Shown in pieces: positions 15,806 through 24,251 of a stretch of 64,000 nucleotides of DNA. How positions within the stretch are numbered: position 1 is the stretch's first letter; each line of letters begins with the position of its first letter. Source of the DNA: Vibrio nitrifigilis (GTDB lineage Bacteria > Pseudomonadota > Gammaproteobacteria > Enterobacterales > Vibrionaceae). The stretch is taken from positions 620,001 to 684,000 of the forward strand of contig NZ_JADPMR010000001.1 in assembly GCF_015686695.1 (NCBI RefSeq), read 5' to 3'. The notes beneath the pieces are model-generated. The model worked only from the letters and a program-made list of their open reading frames with translations. It was not told the origin of the DNA and ran no database searches. The position numbers and the translations under genes were made by a program.

Positions 15806-17455
15806 ATGGCTATGCACCCTAGAGCAGGGAAAAAGGCGCTACAGGAAGATTTACATAATATTCCTGCACTTGTAGCGAATTACTTTTTACTTCAACCTGA
15901 TCCACATAATCCACAGCACAAAGTTGAGTTTGGTACTTCTGGCCACCGCGGTAGCTCTGACAAATCCACTTTTAATGAACATCATATTTTAGCGATTACT
16001 CAAGCTGTTGTTGAAGTGCGTGCTGCACATGACACAACAGGCCCAATCTATGTGGGCAAAGATACTCACGCATTATCTGAACCTGCATTTAGTACCGTTG
16101 TTGAAGTGCTAATTGCCAATGGTATTGAAGTGATTGCTCAAGAGAATAACGGTTACACACCGACTCCAGGTGTTTCTCATGCGATTTTAACCCATAACCA
16201 GAACCACCAACAAAAAGCCGATGGTATTGTTATTACTCCATCACATAACCCACCACAAGATGGCGGTATTAAATATAATCCGGTTCATGGTGGTCCTGCT
16301 GAGGCTGAGCTTACTCAAGCAATCCAAGATCGCGCAAACGAATTGATTGCAAATGATTTACAAGAGGTTAAACGCATCTCAATTCATGATGCGAAACAAT
16401 CCCCACTGTTCCGTGAAATCGATCTAACTCAGCCATACATTGACGATTTAGTTAATGTGGTTGATATGCAAGCGATTCAAAAAGCAAATTTGAAAATTGG
16501 TGTTGATCCACTAGGTGGTAGCGGCATTGATTACTGGCGCCGTATTGGTAAACAGTACGACCTTGATTTAACACTGGTCAGTGAAGCGGTTGATCCAAGT
16601 TTCCAATTTATGTCGTTGGATAAAGATGGCGTGATTCGTATGGATTGCTCATCACCTTATGCCATGGCTGGACTTTTAGCGCTGAAAGATGAATATGATT
16701 TAGCATTTGGTAACGATCCTGACTACGACCGTCATGGCATTGTAACGCCAACCAAAGGCTTGATGAATCCAAATCACTTTTTAGCGGTATGTATTGACTA
16801 CCTATATCGCCATCGTAGTGGCTGGTCACAAGATGTTGCTGTGGGCAAAACACTGGTTTCCAGTGCCATGATTGATAAGGTTGTCGCTGATTTAGGCCGT
16901 GAGCTATGTGAAGTTCCTGTCGGCTTTAAATGGTTTGTGGATGGCCTTTATAGTGGCCGCTTCGGTTTTGGTGGTGAAGAAAGTGCTGGGGCGTCATTCC
17001 TTCGTCTAGATGGCACTCCGTGGTCAACTGATAAAGATGGCATCATCTTATGTCTGCTAGCGGCTGAAATTACCGCTGTTACAGGTAAGAACCCTCAGCA
17101 ATATTATAATGAGCTGGCTGCTAAGCACGGTGACTGTTACTACAGCCGTTTACAAGCTGTGGCTAATGGCCCGCAAAAAGAGGTGTTGAAGAAACTTTCT
17201 CCAGAGATGGTATCTGCTCAAACACTGGCTGGTGATGCGATTACAGCACGACTTACTCATGCTCCAGGTAATGGTGCAGCGATTGGTGGTTTGAAAGTGA
17301 CCACTGAATTCGGCTGGTTTGCTGCTCGCCCGTCAGGTACGGAAGATATTTACAAGATTTATTGTGAGAGTTTCAAAGGTGAAGAACATCTAAAATTGAT
17401 TGAGAACGAAGCTCAATCAATTGTGAATCAAGTCTTTAAAGACGCTGGTTTATAG
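15806..17455 (+). CDS. pgm: Phosphoglucomutase (alpha-D-glucose phosphate-specific)
   Basis: Pgm interconverts glucose 1-phosphate and glucose 6-phosphate, linking glycolysis with sugar-nucleotide and glycogen synthesis. The 549-residue length is normal (E. coli 546). It has VEFGTSGHRG near residue 40, the phosphoserine loop VITPSHNPPQDGG near residue 147, the metal loop FGNDPDYDRHG near residue 305, the sugar loop GGEESAG, and the phosphate-binding RPSGTEDIYKIY near the C-terminus. All catalytic loops are intact. The start MAMHPRAGKKA is preceded by AAGGA. Confidence 0.96.
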   Translation: MAMHPRAGKKALQEDLHNIPALVANYFLLQPDPHNPQHKVEFGTSGHRGSSDKSTFNEHHILAITQAVVEVRAAHDTTGPIYVGKDTHALSEPAFSTVVEVLIANGIEVIAQENNGYTPTPGVSHAILTHNQNHQQKADGIVITPSHNPPQDGGIKYNPVHGGPAEAELTQAIQDRANELIANDLQEVKRISIHDAKQSPLFREIDLTQPYIDDLVNVVDMQAIQKANLKIGVDPLGGSGIDYWRRIGKQYDLDLTLVSEAVDPSFQFMSLDKDGVIRMDCSSPYAMAGLLALKDEYDLAFGNDPDYDRHGIVTPTKGLMNPNHFLAVCIDYLYRHRSGWSQDVAVGKTLVSSAMIDKVVADLGRELCEVPVGFKWFVDGLYSGRFGFGGEESAGASFLRLDGTPWSTDKDGIILCLLAAEITAVTGKNPQQYYNELAAKHGDCYYSRLQAVANGPQKEVLKKLSPEMVSAQTLAGDAITARLTHAPGNGAAIGGLKVTTEFGWFAARPSGTEDIYKIYCESFKGEEHLKLIENEAQSIVNQVFKDAGL

Positions 17456-17482
17456 TAAACTGAGCTTTTAATCGTAAAGTAG

Positions 17483-17510
17483 AAAGAGGCGTAGTACGCC
17501 TCTTTTTTTA
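17483..17510. terminator. Terminator between pgm and the DUF1853 gene
   Basis: AAAGAGGCG and CGCCTCTTT pair around TAGTA and are followed by T. It lies between convergent genes and can serve both. Confidence 0.88.
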
Positions 17511-17512
17511 TA

Positions 17513-18277
17513 TCAATTGATCTTGTTCCCTGTAGTTGGCCATGAGTCGGGAACGATAAACCAAAATTTGCCATTGCTATCTTGGCAGTGAACGAAGCCT
17601 TTGGCATCACCATGATATTCTGGAGATTGAGCATCTGCACCCGTTAACCATTGATGTTTTTCAAGTAGATAGAGTGGTGTGGTGATTCTTTGTTGTTGAG
17701 ATTGATAGCACCAATGCCCCTGAATTTGGTCTGTGTTAATCGTAATGTTTAGGCATTGCTGAGGCACTGTTTCGGGCTCAAAAGGGTTGGTATAGAGCCG
17801 CCCTTGCATCAAAAGGTGCTGAGTAGGATCGGTGAATTCAGGATAAGCCTGAATAAACGCAGACGATTGAGAAAAGGGTAACTGTTTATTGAGCATATGG
17901 TTAAGTTTAAGATCTAGGCGATCTTGCGCGTTTGGACCATACCAATAGCCTTGATGAAGTAAGTAAAATTTAACAGCCACTTCCCAGTGTTCTAGTTGGC
18001 CCTCCGTGGTGCGTAATACGAAATCAACCGCGCCTAGTGTGCGACCTTCTTGGTTAATTTGCAGCTCTTCATAGATATCTTGATATTTTGCATGCTGGTG
18101 GAAAAGTTCTGCACATAAAAATTGGTACAGAAAGCCCAGTCGTCGGTTACCCGTGTATTCGTTCTTCAACATGGTGGTGTTTGAAGTAAAAGGCGAATGG
18201 GATTCTACGGGAGCGTTCCCCTTTAATAAGCAGGGCGTAGAAATTATCCATTGGGCGAGTTGCTGTAAGTTCATCAT
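17513..18277 (-). CDS. DUF1853 family protein, possibly nuclease-like fold
   Basis: This 254-residue protein is of unknown function. It shows the DUF1853 landmarks GNRRLGFLYQFLCAELF (about residues 43-60), LGAVDFVLR (about 82-90), HWEVAVKFYLLHQG (about 97-110) and GPNAQDRLDLKLNHML (about 113-130). The spacing of a Glu in the first helix, the Asp in AVDF and the E-x3-K in WEVAVK resembles a PD-(D/E)XK nuclease core, which is my inference. It has no signal peptide or membrane segment. It is convergent with pgm and divergent from ybgI. Confidence 0.8.
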   Translation of the reverse strand: MMNLQQLAQWIISTPCLLKGNAPVESHSPFTSNTTMLKNEYTGNRRLGFLYQFLCAELFHQHAKYQDIYEELQINQEGRTLGAVDFVLRTTEGQLEHWEVAVKFYLLHQGYWYGPNAQDRLDLKLNHMLNKQLPFSQSSAFIQAYPEFTDPTQHLLMQGRLYTNPFEPETVPQQCLNITINTDQIQGHWCYQSQQQRITTPLYLLEKHQWLTGADAQSPEYHGDAKGFVHCQDSNGKFWFIVPDSWPTTGNKIN

Positions 18278-18349
18278 TACTAATCTAGTTTGGGTATTAC
18301 ACTAAATTGTTATAACCTGCACGTTAAACGGATGCAATGGAAGAAAACC

Positions 18350-19108
18350 ATGAATAACTTACAACTTGAGACATTACTCAACGAGACATTGTCTCCCGAA
18401 CAGATAAAAGATTTCGGTCCAAATGGCTTACAAATAGAAGGTAAAGCCGAGGTAAAAAAAATTATTACTGGGGTGACCGCCTCTCAAGCCCTGATTGAAC
18501 GGGCGATTGAAGAAAAAGCAGACGCGCTGTTGGTTCACCATGGCTACTTTTGGAAGAATGAATCTCAACCTATTCGAGGAATGAAAGGTCGTCGCATTCG
18601 TAGCTTGATCCAAAATGATATTAACCTTTACGGTTATCATTTACCGTTAGATATTCACCCTGTTCTGGGCAATAATGCGCAGCTTGCTCAATTGTTGGAT
18701 ATCAATGTGGAAGGTGGCCTAGAAGGTCACCCTCAATCGGTGGCTATGTTTGGCTCATTTGCTAAAGCGATGAAGGGGCAAGAATTAGCGCAAAAAATTG
18801 AAACCGTATTAGCGAGAGCACCATTACATATTGCCCCAGACAATGCTGATAAACTGATCAAAACCGTCGGTTGGTGTACTGGTGGTGGTCAGGGCTTTAT
18901 CGATATGGCTGCTGATCATGGGTTAGATGCTTTTATTTCTGGTGAAATTACCGAACGAACGACATATACCGCTCGAGAGTGCGATATACATTACTACTCT
19001 GCAGGTCATCACGCCACAGAGCGTTATGGTGTAAAAGCGTTAGGGGAATGGCTAGCGAAAGAGCATGGATTGGATGTGACATTTATCGACATTGATAATC
19101 CGGTGTAA
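18350..19108 (+). CDS. ybgI: Nif3-like dinuclear metal-centre hexameric protein YbgI
   Basis: This 252-residue protein belongs to the Nif3/YbgI family, which forms a hexameric ring with a two-metal site per subunit; its reaction is not settled (a GTP cyclohydrolase type 1-like annotation is common). Metal ligands are visible in LLVHHGYFWK (about residues 62-71), HLPLDIHPVLGNNAQLA and, near the C-terminus, YSAGHHATERYG. The open frame starts 20 codons earlier, but MNNLQLETLLNETLS with GGAAGA upstream matches the family start. It sits close to gltA, as in the E. coli ybgI region. Confidence 0.93.
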   Translation: MNNLQLETLLNETLSPEQIKDFGPNGLQIEGKAEVKKIITGVTASQALIERAIEEKADALLVHHGYFWKNESQPIRGMKGRRIRSLIQNDINLYGYHLPLDIHPVLGNNAQLAQLLDINVEGGLEGHPQSVAMFGSFAKAMKGQELAQKIETVLARAPLHIAPDNADKLIKTVGWCTGGGQGFIDMAADHGLDAFISGEITERTTYTARECDIHYYSAGHHATERYGVKALGEWLAKEHGLDVTFIDIDNPV

Positions 19109-19145
19109 GCCGCAAGATCTTGCTATAACCATCTGGTATAAAAAG

Positions 19146-19180
19146 AAAAGCCTCCTTGATTAACTAAGGAGGCTTTATTT
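19146..19180. terminator. Bidirectional terminator between ybgI and gltA
   Basis: AAAGCCTCCTT and AAGGAGGCTTT form an 11-base stem around an eight-base loop between two convergent genes. Confidence 0.9.
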
Positions 19181-19222
19181 ATATCCACTACGTTTCAGAT
19201 GATAGTTTTGCTATCTACCTGC

Positions 19223-20515
19223 TCATTCTTTACGGCTTTGTAGTGGTACAAAATCACGCATTGTATGACCAGAATAAAGTTGACGTGGGCGACCGATTCG
19301 GCTGCCTGGGTCATTGTGCATTTCGTTCCAGTGCGCAATCCAACCAATGGTACGAGACATCGCGAAGATAACCGTAAACATTGATACTGGAATACCGATT
19401 GCTTTCAGAATAATACCTGAGTAGAAATCGACGTTTGGATACAGTTTTTTATCGATAAAGTAGTGATCAGATAGCGCAATACGCTCTAACTCCATGGCCA
19501 CGTCTAACAGTGGATCTTGAATGTTGAGCTCTTTCAAAACGTCATGGCAAGCTTCACGCATCACAGTTGCTCGAGGGTCATAGTTTTTGTAAACGCGGTG
19601 ACCAAAGCCCATTAGGCGGAATGGGTCATCTTTATCTTTTGCTCGAGCGACATACTCTGGAATTTTGTCTACAGAGCCAATTTCTTCCAGCATATGTAGG
19701 CACGCTTCATTGGCACCACCGTGGGCTGGGCCCCAAAGAGATGCGATACCCGCAGCAATACAAGCAAATGGGTTCGCACCAGAAGAACCGGCGAGTCGAA
19801 CGGTCGATGTCGATGCATTTTGTTCATGGTCTGCATGCAATGTGAAAATCTTATCCATAGCGCGCGCTACGATCGGATTCACCTCATATTCTTCACACGG
19901 TGTTGCAAACATCATATGCAAAAAGTTTTCTGCATAGGTTAGGTCATTACGTGGATAGATGAATGGCTGACCAACCGAATATTTGTAACACATCGCGGCA
20001 AGCGTTGGCATTTTAGATAACAGACGATACGCGGCGATTTGGCGGTGTGATGCGTTGTTAATATCTAATGAGTCGTGATAAAAAGCCGCAAGAGCACCAA
20101 CAACACCACACATAATAGCCATAGGGTGTGCGTCACGACGAAAGCCATGGAAGAAACTTGCGATTTGTTCATGAACCATTGTATGGCGTGCAACAGTATA
20201 GGTAAACTCATCGTATTGCTCACGAGTTGGTGCCTCGCCGTACAACAAGATGTAACAGACTTCCAAGTAATCAGCGTTGTTTGCTAACTGATCGATCGGA
20301 TAACCACGGTGGAGCAGAACACCTTTATCTCCATCGATATAAGTGATTTGAGATTCACAAGATGCAGTGGCAAGAAAACCTGGGTCAAACGTGAAATAGC
20401 CGCTTGCACCCAATCCTCGAACATCGATTACCTGAGGGCCGAGGCTCCCATCGATAATCGGCAGCTCGATTGGCGCTTTGCCTTCGATATGAAGGGTCGC
20501 TTTCTTATCTGCCAT
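19223..20515 (-). CDS. gltA: Citrate synthase
   Basis: Citrate synthase condenses acetyl-CoA and oxaloacetate at the entry of the TCA cycle. The 430-residue protein is of the hexameric, NADH-inhibited type II. The substrate and catalytic His residues are visible in LHADHEQNASTSTVRL, WGPAHGGANEA and GFGHRVYKNYDPRA, with the catalytic Asp and Arg in the C-terminal VDFYSGIIL and AMSRTIGWIAHW segments. AAGGAG eight bases before the ATG supports the start. It is divergent from sdhCDAB across a 400-base regulatory region, as in E. coli. Confidence 0.97.
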   Translation of the reverse strand: MADKKATLHIEGKAPIELPIIDGSLGPQVIDVRGLGASGYFTFDPGFLATASCESQITYIDGDKGVLLHRGYPIDQLANNADYLEVCYILLYGEAPTREQYDEFTYTVARHTMVHEQIASFFHGFRRDAHPMAIMCGVVGALAAFYHDSLDINNASHRQIAAYRLLSKMPTLAAMCYKYSVGQPFIYPRNDLTYAENFLHMMFATPCEEYEVNPIVARAMDKIFTLHADHEQNASTSTVRLAGSSGANPFACIAAGIASLWGPAHGGANEACLHMLEEIGSVDKIPEYVARAKDKDDPFRLMGFGHRVYKNYDPRATVMREACHDVLKELNIQDPLLDVAMELERIALSDHYFIDKKLYPNVDFYSGIILKAIGIPVSMFTVIFAMSRTIGWIAHWNEMHNDPGSRIGRPRQLYSGHTMRDFVPLQSRKE

Positions 20516-20667
20516 AACAATCTCCTTTGTTTATTTATTGTGTAGTCCGTCCAGGATGTTTGTGCCTGAACTATTTACGACCGATCCTAAGTAAAGTCAA
20601 TTTTTCTCCCTTGTAGTGTGCACTTACTTGGATTTTTCATAAATGGAAAGTTAAAAATCTGTGCTAA

Positions 20668-20684
20668 GTAACAAAAATTGTTAC
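20668..20684. promoter_or_regulatory. Palindrome GTAACAA-N3-TTGTTAC between gltA and sdhC
   Basis: GTAACAAAAATTGTTAC has perfect seven-base arms. It is about 150 bases from gltA and 230 from sdhC. I cannot assign a regulator. Confidence 0.4.
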
Positions 20685-20838
20685 ATCCATTGTACTAAAA
20701 TGTAGCGAGTCCTATATTGGCTAAGTAAATGAAGATAAAAGCCTTATTAATTCTAGCCTGAACAATCATTTTTTTTCTTTTTTTAGTCTGGAATTTTTGC
20801 ACTAGTTAATCACTATTACGTTCTATTGTGTGGATAAT

Positions 20839-20854
20839 TGTTAATTAATTGTTG
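20839..20854 (+). promoter_or_regulatory. ArcA-type box upstream of sdhC
   Basis: TGTTAATTAATTGTTG contains an exact match to the classical ArcA-P decamer WGTTAATTAW, followed by a second TTGTT half 11 bases after the first. It lies about 60-75 bases before sdhC, where bound ArcA would block the promoter under low oxygen. Confidence 0.6.
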
Positions 20855-20914
20855 CGAAATATAAGCTTTGTGTCTGATTTTTCTTCAATAACTATAAATG
20901 CTCAATGGAGCTGA

Positions 20915-21307
20915 GTGAGCAAGCCCGTGAAAGAAAGAAAGTTACGTCCTGTAAATTTAGATCTACAGACCATTCGCTTTCCGATCACCGCAATAGCATC
21001 TATTTTGCACCGTGTCACCGGTGTCATTATGTTTGTTGCGGTCGGAATTCTGCTTTGGTTACTCTCCTTATCTTTATCCTCCCCAATGGGTTTTATGGAT
21101 GCGAATGAAATTATTGATAGTTTCATCGTTAAATTCATCCTATGGGGTATTTTGACAGCTTTGGCCTACCATATTGTAGTGGGTATTCGCCACCTCATGA
21201 TGGATATGGGCTATTTCGAAGAGCTGGATACTGGTGCGTTGAGTGCGAAAGTGAGTTTCGGTATCACTATCGTACTCTCTGTGCTAGCAGGAGTATTGGT
21301 ATGGTAA
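20915..21307 (+). CDS. sdhC: Succinate dehydrogenase cytochrome b556 subunit
   Basis: SdhC is one of two membrane anchors of complex II and binds quinone and haem b. The 130-residue protein has three membrane helices; LHRVTGVIMFVAVG and AYHIVVGIRHLMMDMG carry the conserved quinone-site residues and the haem His. The start is GTG at 20915 with GGAG four bases upstream; MSKPVKERKLRPVNLDLQT matches Vibrio SdhC. It overlaps sdhD by seven bases, so the two are coupled. Confidence 0.93.
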   Translation: MSKPVKERKLRPVNLDLQTIRFPITAIASILHRVTGVIMFVAVGILLWLLSLSLSSPMGFMDANEIIDSFIVKFILWGILTALAYHIVVGIRHLMMDMGYFEELDTGALSAKVSFGITIVLSVLAGVLVW

Positions 21308-21645
21308 AAAATGTTTCATCCCTAGGTCGTAATGGGGTGCACGATTTCTTATTGGTTCGTGGTACCGCCATTATCATGACTTTGTATGTCATATACATGG
21401 TCTGTTTCTGCGCCTTTACTGATATCACTTATGTTTCGTGGACTTCCTTCTTTAGTGGAACGTTTACGAAAGTCTTCACTATGCTGGCGTTGGTTTCGGT
21501 TCTTATTCATGGCTGGATCGGGCTATGGCAAGTACTGACCGATTACGTCAAATGCGCGAAACTGCGGAGCCTACTTCAATTAGTGGTCATTGCAGTATTA
21601 CTTGGCTATTTCTTTTCCGGCCTTTTCGTTTTGTGGGGTGTATAA
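21301..21645 (+). CDS. sdhD: Succinate dehydrogenase hydrophobic membrane anchor subunit
   Basis: SdhD is the second membrane anchor of complex II. The 114-residue protein has three helices; VHDFLLVRGTAIIM near residue 13 and LIHGWIGLWQVLTDYVK near residue 70 hold the conserved quinone and haem-side residues. An open frame extends far upstream inside sdhC, but the ATG at 21301 (MVKNVSSLGRNGVHDFL) gives the family N-terminus and the usual length. It abuts sdhA directly. Confidence 0.92.
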   Translation: MVKNVSSLGRNGVHDFLLVRGTAIIMTLYVIYMVCFCAFTDITYVSWTSFFSGTFTKVFTMLALVSVLIHGWIGLWQVLTDYVKCAKLRSLLQLVVIAVLLGYFFSGLFVLWGV

Positions 21646-23412
21646 GTGACTATTCCAGTTCGTGAATTCGACGCCGTTGTGATCGGCGCAGGTGGTGCAG
21701 GTATGCGTGCTGCACTGCAAATCTCTGAACAAGGCCTGACTTGTGCTTTGTTATCAAAAGTGTTTCCAACTCGTTCTCATACTGTTTCAGCTCAAGGTGG
21801 CATTACGGTTGCTTTGGGTAATTCCCATAAAGATAACTGGGAATGGCACATGTATGACACAGTCAAAGGTTCTGACTACATCGGGGACCAAGATGCGATT
21901 GAATACATGTGCAAACATGGTCCTGAATCAGTAATTGAATTAGAAAAAATGGGTTTACCATTTTCTCGATTTGAAAACGGAACAATTTACCAACGTCCAT
22001 TTGGTGGACAATCAAAAGAATTTGGTGGCGAGCAAGCGGCGCGCACTGCTGCTGCTGCGGACCGTACCGGTCACGCATTGCTGCACACGCTGTATCAACA
22101 AAATATCAAGCATAAAACCACCATTTTCTCTGAATGGTATGCCTTGGATCTGGTGAAAAACCAAGATGGTGCCATCATGGGGTGTACCGCCATTTGTATG
22201 GAAACAGGTGAAATTTCTTACTTTAAATCCAAAGCAACCGTATTAGCGACAGGTGGTGCGGGACGTATTTACGCATCAACCACTAATGCTCATATCAACA
22301 CGGGGGATGGCGTTGGAATGGCGCTGCGTGCTGGTGCTCCAGTGCAAGACATGGAAATGTGGCAATTCCACCCAACCGGTATTGCTGGTGCGGGGGTCTT
22401 AGTCACAGAAGGGTGTCGCGGTGAAGGTGGTTACCTGCTCAACAAAGACGGTGAACGTTTTATGGAACGTTACGCGCCACGTGTGAAAGACTTAGCTGGT
22501 CGTGATGTGGTTGCTCGTTCTATGATGCAAGAAATTCGTGAAGGTCGCGGTTGTGAAGGGCCTTGGGGAACACACATTAAGTTGAAATTGGATCACTTAG
22601 GTCGTGATGTTCTTGAGTCTCGCCTGCCAGGTATTTGTGAATTATCTCGTACGTTTGCTCACGTTGATCCAGTGAAAGAACCAATCCCAGTCATTCCGAC
22701 TTGTCACTACATGATGGGCGGTATACCAACCCAAATTTCAGGACAAGCTTTAAAGCAAACCAGTTCTGGTGATGATGTTGAAATCCAAGGCTTGTTTGCC
22801 TGCGGTGAAATTGCGTCTGTTTCAGTTCACGGAGCTAACCGTTTAGGTGGCAACTCCTTGCTTGACCTCGTTGTATTTGGCCGTTCAACTGGTTTACATC
22901 TTGGCGAAACATTGGCAGCTCATGCTGAATCCCGTCCTGCATCTGAATCTGATATTGAAGCGTCTTTATCTCGAGCCATGCGTTGGGAAAATAGCACCGG
23001 TGGTGAAGACCCTGCGCAAATCCGTAAAGACCTACAACAGTGTATGCAACATAACTTTTCTGTATTCCGCGAAGGGGCTGCAATGGCCGAAGGGCTGGAA
23101 GAGTTGAAGCAAATTCGTGAACGTTTAGAAGACGGACACCTTGCAGATAAGTCAAAAGAGTTCAATACTCAACGTGTTGAATGTCTGGAATTGGATAACT
23201 TAATGGAAACCGCATTCTCTACAGCGGTAGCGGCTAACTTCCGCACTGAAAGTCGTGGTGCTCATGCGCGATTCGACTTTACAGAGCGTGATGATGAAAA
23301 CTGGTTATGCCACTCAATTTTCAATCCTGAAACGGAAGAAATGAGTAAACGCCATGTGAACATGCAGCCAATTTCCCGTGATGCATTTCCACCAAAAGTA
23401 CGTACATATTAA
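21646..23412 (+). CDS. sdhA: Succinate dehydrogenase flavoprotein subunit
   Basis: SdhA oxidises succinate to fumarate using covalent FAD. The 588-residue length matches E. coli. The dinucleotide loop is VVIGAGGAGMRAALQ near residue 11, the FAD-linking His is in TRSHTVSAQGGITVA near residue 46, and the dicarboxylate site includes HPTGIAGAGVLVTEGCRGEG and RDVVARSM. HGANRLGGNSLLDLVVFGR near residue 396 is also typical. It starts with GTG immediately after the sdhD stop, so translation is probably coupled. Confidence 0.97.
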   Translation: MTIPVREFDAVVIGAGGAGMRAALQISEQGLTCALLSKVFPTRSHTVSAQGGITVALGNSHKDNWEWHMYDTVKGSDYIGDQDAIEYMCKHGPESVIELEKMGLPFSRFENGTIYQRPFGGQSKEFGGEQAARTAAAADRTGHALLHTLYQQNIKHKTTIFSEWYALDLVKNQDGAIMGCTAICMETGEISYFKSKATVLATGGAGRIYASTTNAHINTGDGVGMALRAGAPVQDMEMWQFHPTGIAGAGVLVTEGCRGEGGYLLNKDGERFMERYAPRVKDLAGRDVVARSMMQEIREGRGCEGPWGTHIKLKLDHLGRDVLESRLPGICELSRTFAHVDPVKEPIPVIPTCHYMMGGIPTQISGQALKQTSSGDDVEIQGLFACGEIASVSVHGANRLGGNSLLDLVVFGRSTGLHLGETLAAHAESRPASESDIEASLSRAMRWENSTGGEDPAQIRKDLQQCMQHNFSVFREGAAMAEGLEELKQIRERLEDGHLADKSKEFNTQRVECLELDNLMETAFSTAVAANFRTESRGAHARFDFTERDDENWLCHSIFNPETEEMSKRHVNMQPISRDAFPPKVRTY

Positions 23413-23426
23413 GGGAGGGCTAACTT

Positions 23427-24140
23427 ATGAAACTTAACTTCTCTTTGTACAGATATGATCCAGATAAAGACAACAAACCGTATATGAAAGACTATTCCCT
23501 TGAAGTAGACGAGGGTTCAGATATGATGGTGCTTGATGCATTGATTTTGCTTAAAGAACAAGATCCTAGCATTGCGTTCCGTCGTTCTTGCCGCGAAGGT
23601 GTTTGCGGCTCGGATGGTCTAAATATGAACGGGAAAAACGGATTGGCTTGTATTACGCCATTATCTGCCCTCGCGGACAGTAAAAAGATCGTAATTCGAC
23701 CTCTTCCTGGACTACCAGTGATTCGCGATCTGATCATTGATATGACTCAGTTTTACGATAACTACGCAAAAGTGAAGCCGTTCCTTATGTCTGATGGCGA
23801 CTTACCACCATCAAGGGAGCACTTGCAATCCCCTGAAGAAAGGGCGCATTTAGACGGTTTGTACGAATGTATTATGTGTGCATGCTGTTCGACTTCTTGT
23901 CCATCATTTTGGTGGAACCCAGATAAATTTATCGGTCCTGCTGGTTTGTTAGCGGCTTATCGTTGGCTCATTGATAGTCGAGATACAGCCACAGACGAGC
24001 GTTTGTCTGAGCTTGATGATGCGTTTAGTGTATTCCGTTGCCACGGCATCATGAATTGCGTAAGTGTATGTCCGAAAGGTCTCAATCCGACCAAAGCGAT
24101 CGGGCACATCAAATCGATGTTGCTTAGCCGCTCGGTGTAA
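23427..24140 (+). CDS. sdhB: Succinate dehydrogenase iron-sulfur subunit
   Basis: SdhB passes electrons from FAD to quinone through three clusters. The 237-residue protein has the [2Fe-2S] ligands in SCREGVCGSDG and LAC near residues 55-75, the [4Fe-4S] motif CIMCACCSTSCPSFWW near residues 149-164, and the [3Fe-4S] plus shared ligands in CHGIMNCVSVCPKGLNP near residues 206-222. All are complete. GGAGGG lies shortly before the ATG. A stable hairpin and a second inverted repeat follow, before sucA. Confidence 0.97.
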   Translation: MKLNFSLYRYDPDKDNKPYMKDYSLEVDEGSDMMVLDALILLKEQDPSIAFRRSCREGVCGSDGLNMNGKNGLACITPLSALADSKKIVIRPLPGLPVIRDLIIDMTQFYDNYAKVKPFLMSDGDLPPSREHLQSPEERAHLDGLYECIMCACCSTSCPSFWWNPDKFIGPAGLLAAYRWLIDSRDTATDERLSELDDAFSVFRCHGIMNCVSVCPKGLNPTKAIGHIKSMLLSRSV

Positions 24141-24149
24141 CAAAATACA

Positions 24150-24167
24150 GCAGGCTTTCGAGCCTGC
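24150..24167 (+). other. UUCG-capped hairpin between sdhB and sucA
   Basis: GCAGGCT and AGCCTGC pair perfectly around TTCG, without a following T run. It may stabilise or attenuate the sdh-suc transcript rather than stop it. Confidence 0.6.
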
Positions 24168-24170
24168 TTC

Positions 24171-24197
24171 TTATACCAATCACGGAGATTGGTATAA
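24171..24197. repeat. Short inverted repeat TTATACCAATC / GATTGGTATAA
   Basis: Perfect 11-base arms surround ACGGA. The TTATACCAAT end is a motif I associate with short palindromic intergenic repeats in Vibrio and Shewanella; it directly follows the hairpin at 24150-24167. Confidence 0.55.
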
Positions 24198-24251
24198 CAA
24201 TAGCTCGGCGAAAGACCGCAGCAACTGTAAACTACTGGTAAAGGGAAAATG

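Larger units (their letters stand above)
20516..20914. promoter_or_regulatory. Divergent regulatory region gltA / sdhC
   Basis: This 399-base gene-free region separates gltA (minus) from sdhC (plus). It is AT-rich and holds a perfect ArcA-type decamer at 20839-20848 and a perfect 17-base palindrome at 20668-20684. In E. coli the matching region is controlled by ArcA, CRP, Fnr and the sRNAs RyhB and Spot 42; I saw no clear CRP site here. Confidence 0.6.
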
